Origin: Ramazzottius varieornatus
Taxonomy: Eukaryota; Tardigrada; Eutardigrada; Parachela; Ramazzottiidae
Assembly: GCA_001949185.1 (NCBI GenBank)
Contig: BDGG01000014.1
Coordinates: forward strand, 679,555-743,554
Direction: 5' to 3'
Length of the DNA: 64,000 bases
The notes beneath the pieces were generated by a model. It made no database searches. It had not been told where the DNA came from and was given only the letters and a program-made list of their open reading frames with translations. Shown piece after piece: positions 58,906 to 64,000 of this stretch (position 1 is its first letter; each line of letters begins with the position of its first letter). The translations under genes were made by a program, and so were the position numbers.

Positions 58906-59612
58906 CAGTATTTCAAATAGCGCTTGTCTCTTGACATACAGCGAGGTAATGCTTTTTGTGTTATGGGTACTGCGAAGGAGACTAGAGGACTCGAAGAAAT
59001 ATTTTACGTTTTGAATCTTAGGATGGGAAGAACCTTGTCCACGTAACTTGTTGATTTTTATTTAGTCTCCTGCTTCATTGTGGTCTTCTTTTGAAGAAAA
59101 AATTATTTGTTCGAATAAAGCAATATCGATATGAACTGTACAGCAACAGTAGTAAATTTCAATCAGTTCGCAAGTCACGTTTTGTTTTATGCAGTTGCGT
59201 TCTGGCTTCTGGCTAGTAGACATCTTGCAAGACGTTCGAAGAGACTCTGTGAATAGCTACTGAAAAGAATTTTGCCGAACTTCGACCCACACTTACCTGC
59301 TCCGCCACAATAGCCACTTTTAGAAATTAATCTATAAGTCACTTGTCGTTAGGTCTGTCCTTAATAGTGTGTTGTTTGTTAACTTCTCAGCAAGCCCCAG
59401 GAAACGCTACACACGCGGCACGACAGGTCAGCATGGTGATTTGAATGGAATCATATTGTGCTTTGGAAATATTCGGTTCAGAGAACGAAACGCACTTTGA
59501 ATAATAAACGTCAAAGATTTCCCTTGTAATGAAGAACTTCACAATTGGCATCTTATAGTTGTCAGTTCGTTGTTAACACAGTGCAACAGCCGTAAGAATC
59601 GTAGCAAAAGAG
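58906..59612. other. Intergenic region upstream of the S1 protease
   Basis: No coding motif. The last 100 bp contain the protease promoter (TATA box listed separately). Confidence 0.35.
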
Positions 59613-59620
59613 TATATAAA
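59613..59620 (+). promoter_or_regulatory. TATA box of the S1 protease gene
   Basis: GAGTATATAAATAG lies about 100 bp upstream of the ATG at 59720. This would place transcription start near 59645, leaving a leader of about 75 bp. Confidence 0.65.
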
Positions 59621-59719
59621 TAGTTGTAAGCCGGTAGCTTGTAAGAAACTGAGAGCTGCATCCTGAATAGAAAGTTACGCTTTCAGTCTTTGCAGACTTC
59701 TCTCTTAGAATTCTAGAAG

Positions 59720-61456
59720 ATGAAGTTTTTACTGCCGATCGTGCTTGCTCTGACCATCTCGTGTGGCACAGTTAGGATTAGAGCTGCCTATTCGTACCGC
59801 AACACAGGTAATTCATACTACAACGCAGGTAGTACTGGCCCGACGACAAGAGTCAGTACCGGGCCTGTCACTGCCACTCCCACAAGGTCCACAGCCACAA
59901 CCGCAACCACAAGCAGAAGCACAACGGGTACAACGACCTCAGCTACAAGTACCACCACGCCTCCTGTCGCTAGCCCTTCATGTACTGCCACTCCCAACCG
60001 TCCCGAGCCCCGCAGGTGCGGAATGCCTTCTGGTGATATGTCCTTCTTCACGAAAGATCAGTTCACCGCACCACGATCGACCGCTCCCATTCCCTTAGCC
60101 AGCAACAATCCCAGCAACCGTTTCCGACGGGCGGCATTTGAGGAAGCCGAATTTAACGCCTCGAAAGCCTTTACAAAATTCAGCCAAGATCTGGACAGCA
60201 ACAGAATAGTGGGTGGCAGTTTTGTACCCGATTCGAGAAACGAATGTTGGCAGGTACATTTCTTCTTTTAAACCCTTGCTGTTTCTTTCAATAAGTGTAC
60301 ACAGAGAAGGAATGTTATCTTTGCAGATCTTGTTAATAGTTAACGACGCTGCCGGGAGACCGATAAGTTATTGCGGTGGCTCTATTATTGGTAGCCAGAC
60401 CATCTTAACCGCAGCTCACTGTATAATTCCTAATGCCCAGACCACACCAGTGAGCCAATACGTCTATACGGGCAATTTGGATGTGTATTTTGGGGCTCAA
60501 GGAGTGGGGAGAGGGCCTAATTTTGCTCAGCCTGTCCCAGGCGATTTCTGTCCCGGTGCTATTAGGGTCGCTAAAGCCGTGCCTCATCCTAGTTATGTTT
60601 ATGACTCATCAGACAACGGTAAGTTTTCCGTTTTCATCAAATGGAAATGCGGTGATATTTCGGTCATTTCCAAACTTCTGCGGGTTTCCTGTAGATATCG
60701 CTATCTTGACGCTGGTTGGTCCAGTCGATTTGACATCACCTTGTGCTTGCCCCATTTGTCTACAGTGCTCCGAGCCTCAACCGGGAGATGTATGTTTGCA
60801 AAGTGGATATGGTGGACAGGTGCAGCAAAACTTCCCGCGTGATCCAAGTGAGCGGTAATTTTTGAGAAAAATAGTGTATGATATTGATCCTGACACCGTA
60901 TTTTGAGCTTCCGATGTCCGGATGCGTTTCCCTTTCCTTTAAAATTTCCGCTAACGGTTTCGTTTCCTCTTATTACCTACTTTACTTAACTGTGTTACCA
61001 AAGTTGCACTTTGCAGACTTACCTGCTGAGCCGAATCCTATTTTGTTGAAAGTAGTGCCCCAGCTGGTCGTGCCCAAAAATCCAGACAACTGCTTCATCA
61101 CGTTTGCTAACAACCCTGATGGTAGCAGAGGAGGTACAAACTTGGACAACATAATCTGTGCTGGAGGTCAGAGATCGGAGGGCACATGTTTTGGTAAGAC
61201 GCATAGTGCTGCTTCATAAAATACTGGTTGGAGTTGGATACCAGTCAATGATTTACGCGCGCCCGTAGGTGATAGTGGAGGACCGTTCTTCTGCTTGGAC
61301 ACGGCAAGCAACCGTCAGTACCAGGCCGGAATGCCTTCCCGTATTCCCAACTGTGGCATTCCCAGTTCGAAGGCAACGTTGTATATTTCTCTTGCCCGAT
61401 ACACAGATTTCATCCTAAAGAACTCGGCGGCTGGGGATGTCTTTGTGTATCCGTAG
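59720..61456 (+). CDS. Secreted S1-family serine protease with Thr-rich pro-region
   Basis: Exons 59720-60253, 60327-60618, 60695-60847, 61017-61193 and 61269-61456 join in phase to 447 residues. The signal peptide is MKFLLPIVLALTISCGTVRI. A Thr/Ser/Pro-rich, probably O-glycosylated linker follows (residues about 40-90). The zymogen activation site is DSNRIVGGSF near residue 165. The catalytic triad is intact: His in ILTAAHCII, Asp in NDIAILTLVG and Ser in GDSGGPFFC. Six residues before the serine the sequence is G-T-C-F-G-D, so the specificity-pocket position 189 is Gly, not the Asp of trypsin. Activity on basic residues is thus unlikely. A gut or extracellular digestive or defence enzyme is inferred. 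Confidence 0.92.
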
Positions 61457-63009
61457 AAAGCGAAATCTTTCTACACTATTTGGGTTTCGACAACCCAATT
61501 TTCGGTACATTGACTAAGATCGCGATTGTTGAAGAAACTGTTTTGAAGTTTTGGCACCCCAGGTCTTTTTGCAATTGCTGATGCGATAACATGGAACAGA
61601 CATCGAGGAGCAGAAATCTGAAGTTAGATCTGAGTTCTGACCAGTGGTCAAACGGCCACGTCAGGAAGATCCAGAGGGGTTCGAATTTTTGTCCGAAAAA
61701 TTTCTGACATCAAAATGACGTCACACAGCGTACGACTACACACACAATCGGTTTGACATCAAACCCCCAAGCTGGTGTGTTATGGAGGTAAATCGCCCCT
61801 GAAGTTTCCGGCAGTATCATCTCAAAAGGGCGAACAGTTTCTTGAGACTTTCAGCCACGGCGAGGTACGGCAAACCTACCATCCGATGCCCCTGAATATT
61901 CTCTCAAATTTCCTGTCAGAAAAGGGTCATTGGTACCAAAAATAACGTACCGAAAATTAAGCTGCCGAAACCCATTTGGGGTTTTGGTTAATTTGGTGTT
62001 TCACATTGTAGTCTCAATATTTTCCGACCCCGTAAGCCTTTCCGAGAAATGCAACTGGAGACAAAAGTTACGTATTCATTCCGTTGTTTTGCATGCGATA
62101 AACGTGCCCAAAAAGTAAACAGATACAAATCCACGCTTTCCGGAACATCGCAATCGCAAAATGCAGAATTAGCTCGTTCGATTTCAAGTACATACAGTTC
62201 TATGACTACCAAATACAATGACGATCCTCACTTTTTTACTCCGTTACTGACAGGGCGGAATAACAGGGAGTGTGCGGTCGACTTCGAATTTACCTGTGGA
62301 CATTCAAGCAAACGTAGAGAGAACCCCAAGATACCGCTTTTGAACATCACGGGCAGGTTGTCACGTCTTCTTAGGATGAATTGCACATCAGCGACTTGCT
62401 GAACGCCAACTAGTTCGTTACCATTTAGTTCGTTTCAGCCTGGAGAAGCTTGCTTCTGTGATGTAGTAAAGAAGTGAGGATTATATGATTTGGTTTCCAC
62501 CTAGTTCACGTCTTCAGCGCTGTGCTCCTTCTGGAGCACAACACGCCGACAGGATGTTTACCCAATGTTTTCGATAGTCTTCGACGTACCTGGGAACGAC
62601 TTTTCGAAGAAGTGAAAACACTGCTTACCTTCTTGTTCAAGTTCAAACTCGTTCCAACTTATAGGGATCACCCTGTACAATGGGCAGACAACAGTCCGGT
62701 GCAAGAAAAGATGAGTACGAACCATGATGCGACAAGCCTTTTGCACATTAAAGCCAACGTAGTGACTCGGTGCACTTCCCTTGAAAAGAAGTAAGTAGAT
62801 TCATTCATGGTCGTTCCAGCTCTGGCTTGACTGTAGTACTGTGTGGCTGCTAGGTGCCTCTCAACCGGCCGAAGAGACGAGAGGAAAAGAACCCATGGCG
62901 CGCAGCAAGGACCGGCGATAGGCCGGACTAATTCAGAAGTAGATCAGCTGCAAAGCATAAGTAGGTATTTAGCATAAATACTGATTTTGTCCCAAACTCA
63001 ACAAAAAAA
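61457..63009. other. Gene-poor region
   Basis: Open frames at 62049-62402 and 62522-62794 show no recognised motif. The further exons expected for the GPCR at 63.6 kb (minus strand) were not found here. Confidence 0.35.
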
Positions 63010-63639
63010 TCAGTTTTGTGACCAAATGCAACACGTATGATGACTAAAGCGACCAGATACGAACGAATTACAGATCTCAAAGCAGGAAATGCCAGGAATC
63101 ATTTCCAGTGAGCTCGTAAAGACGCCGATGAACCAGCTCATAAAGACGCCGATGAACCAGTTAGAGGCGATCAGGACCAAGGTAACTCTTGGACCTCGGA
63201 AAGCGTTGTAGTGATGTGGGAAGCAAATGGCGATTGTGCGATTGATGGCTAAGCAAACGTCGGCACAGCTGTACACGGCAAGGAAGAATTGATGGGCGAC
63301 AGTGAATGGACAGGGTGGAATCTTGAAAGGGGGTGAGAACCAGTCTCTGAGAGTAAAGACCGGATATAGTGCCACGGTAGGCGCAAAGCCCCAGAATGCG
63401 AGGTTGAGAATGAGGAGCCGTGCACCTCCTTCGGATGACTTGTCGGCGTACACGGCCATGAGGAAAGCCAAGGTGGTGAAGAATGCCAAAAATCGAAAGA
63501 CGACCATAACTATGCGCAGTTCGAGGCTTCCATCGGCTAACGCACTGGTACTTCTGCACCAGCTGGCGTGTCCTGTCACGTTGATGGTCCCATTCAGGTA
63601 AAAATGCATAGAGTTCGATGTATTGCAGGAGGTGTTCAT
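63010..63639 (-). CDS. Rhodopsin-like GPCR, first exon(s) only
   Basis: The N-terminus (MNTSCNTSNSMHFYLNGTIN) has several N-glycosylation sites. Helices 1-4 follow: VMVVFRFLAFFTTLAFLMAV, LLILNLAFWGFAPTVALYPV, VAHQFFLAVYSCADVCLAIN, then RTIAICFPHH and TLVLIASNWFIGVFMSWFIG. The DRY position is NRT, as the broken receptor at 40.6 kb has NRL, suggesting a shared divergent family. A donor-like GTAATT occurs near 63082, after which helices 5-7 should follow but were not found. A 24-bp tandem duplication lies in helix 4. Confidence 0.68.
   Translation of the reverse strand: MNTSCNTSNSMHFYLNGTINVTGHASWCRSTSALADGSLELRIVMVVFRFLAFFTTLAFLMAVYADKSSEGGARLLILNLAFWGFAPTVALYPVFTLRDWFSPPFKIPPCPFTVAHQFFLAVYSCADVCLAINRTIAICFPHHYNAFRGPRVTLVLIASNWFIGVFMSWFIGVFTSSLEMIPGISCFEICNSFVSGRFSHHTCCIWSQN
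63113..63160. repeat. 24-bp in-frame tandem duplication
   Basis: The unit ctc(g/a)taaagacgccgatgaaccag is present twice with one difference. It duplicates WFIGVF plus two residues in helix 4 of the GPCR, lengthening that helix by eight residues. Confidence 0.85.
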
Positions 63640-63899
63640 AGCTGCGACAAACTTTCAACTGCGGAACAACAACAGGAAGCTATTGATAATGAAGGATTCA
63701 CGTATCCTCAGTGGACACTGTTCTCAACGTTAGCTGCTCATCCGGATTCAGGCAGGTTAATATACACTGGTGGCTCGCATGAAATCGTGCACTTGCAAGG
63801 TACGATTACACGTTCGATGAGAGATTTCGGGACAGGCGGAAAGGACGGCAGAATGGAAAATCAACCGTAGAGAAGCGTCCATAAGGGTATTAGGTATAG

Positions 63900-64000
63900 A
63901 AGGCTCGGCGAAGCTAAAATAAGCCGTTTTAGGCGTTCTTAGCCGTGGCTAAAACTATTTTAGCCGCGGCTAAAGCAGCTAAAATACTTTTAGCCACGGC
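63900..64000. mobile_element. Partial MITE of the GGCGAA family, cut by the window end
   Basis: gaaggctcggcgaagctaaaataa matches the left ends at 34058 and 37105. In the interior the motif has changed from gcgaaaa to gctaaaa (ttagccgcggctaaa), a coordinated change in both arms. The right end lies outside the window. Confidence 0.65.

Noticed and set aside
1-64000. CRISPR arrays, operons, bacterial promoters
   Set aside because: The window is eukaryotic throughout; the repeated palindromes are not regularly spaced with unique spacers.

Overview
This window looks like nuclear DNA from a eutardigrade. The strongest evidence is a tandem pair of genes whose 3' halves encode the charged helical region of the CAHS (cytoplasmic abundant heat-soluble) proteins, a family known only from eutardigrades. 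Many short introns with GT-AG borders, a run of 49 N, and many miniature transposons fit a draft animal genome. The species cannot be named from the sequence alone.

Layout. 1-2.0 kb: a decayed lipocalin copy split by a foldback transposon. 2.4-4.4 kb (-): a three-exon RING-finger gene. 5.2-7.1 kb (-): a Tnp2-type transposase with a nonsense codon, next to an oppositely oriented acidic gene (7.1-8.6 kb). 9.6-11.4 kb (+): an intact-looking secreted lipocalin with an assembly gap in one intron. 12.0-16.8 kb (+): two CAHS paralogues with identical exon phases. 19.2-22.3 kb (+): a natriuretic-peptide-receptor-like ectodomain with one membrane helix and no cyclase. 22.7-24.4 kb (+): an aldo-keto reductase. 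24.5-28.2 kb (-): an SLC6 transporter. 29.8-31.6 kb (-): FEZ/UNC-76. 32.7-33.7 kb (-): a small secreted His/Gly-rich protein, part of which is also found inside a nearby miniature transposon. 35-36.9 kb (-): poorly resolved reading frames. 38.2-38.9 kb: a hAT transposon remnant. 40.6-41.6 kb (+): a broken GPCR. 41.7-42.6 kb (-): a secreted GH16-type glucanase. 43.1-45.5 kb (-): two coiled-coil genes. 46.5-50.7 kb (-): a large-subunit (clade II) catalase with a C-terminal amidotransferase-like domain. 56.5-58.9 kb: a decayed non-LTR retroelement. 59.7-61.5 kb (+): a secreted S1 protease with a Thr-rich pro-region. 63.0-63.6 kb (-): the first exon of another GPCR.

Several genes suit an organism that survives drying and oxidative stress: the CAHS pair (cytoplasmic protectants), the catalase (peroxide removal) and the aldo-keto reductase (carbonyl detoxification). 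Catalase and GH16 are candidates for horizontal acquisition, since both resemble families centred on bacteria or fungi, yet they carry normal introns.

The most unusual non-coding signal is an approximately 50-bp palindromic element with arms CCAAGTGGCGCAC / GTGCGCCACTTGG. I count eleven copies: nine inside introns of the catalase gene and two in one intron of the RING gene.
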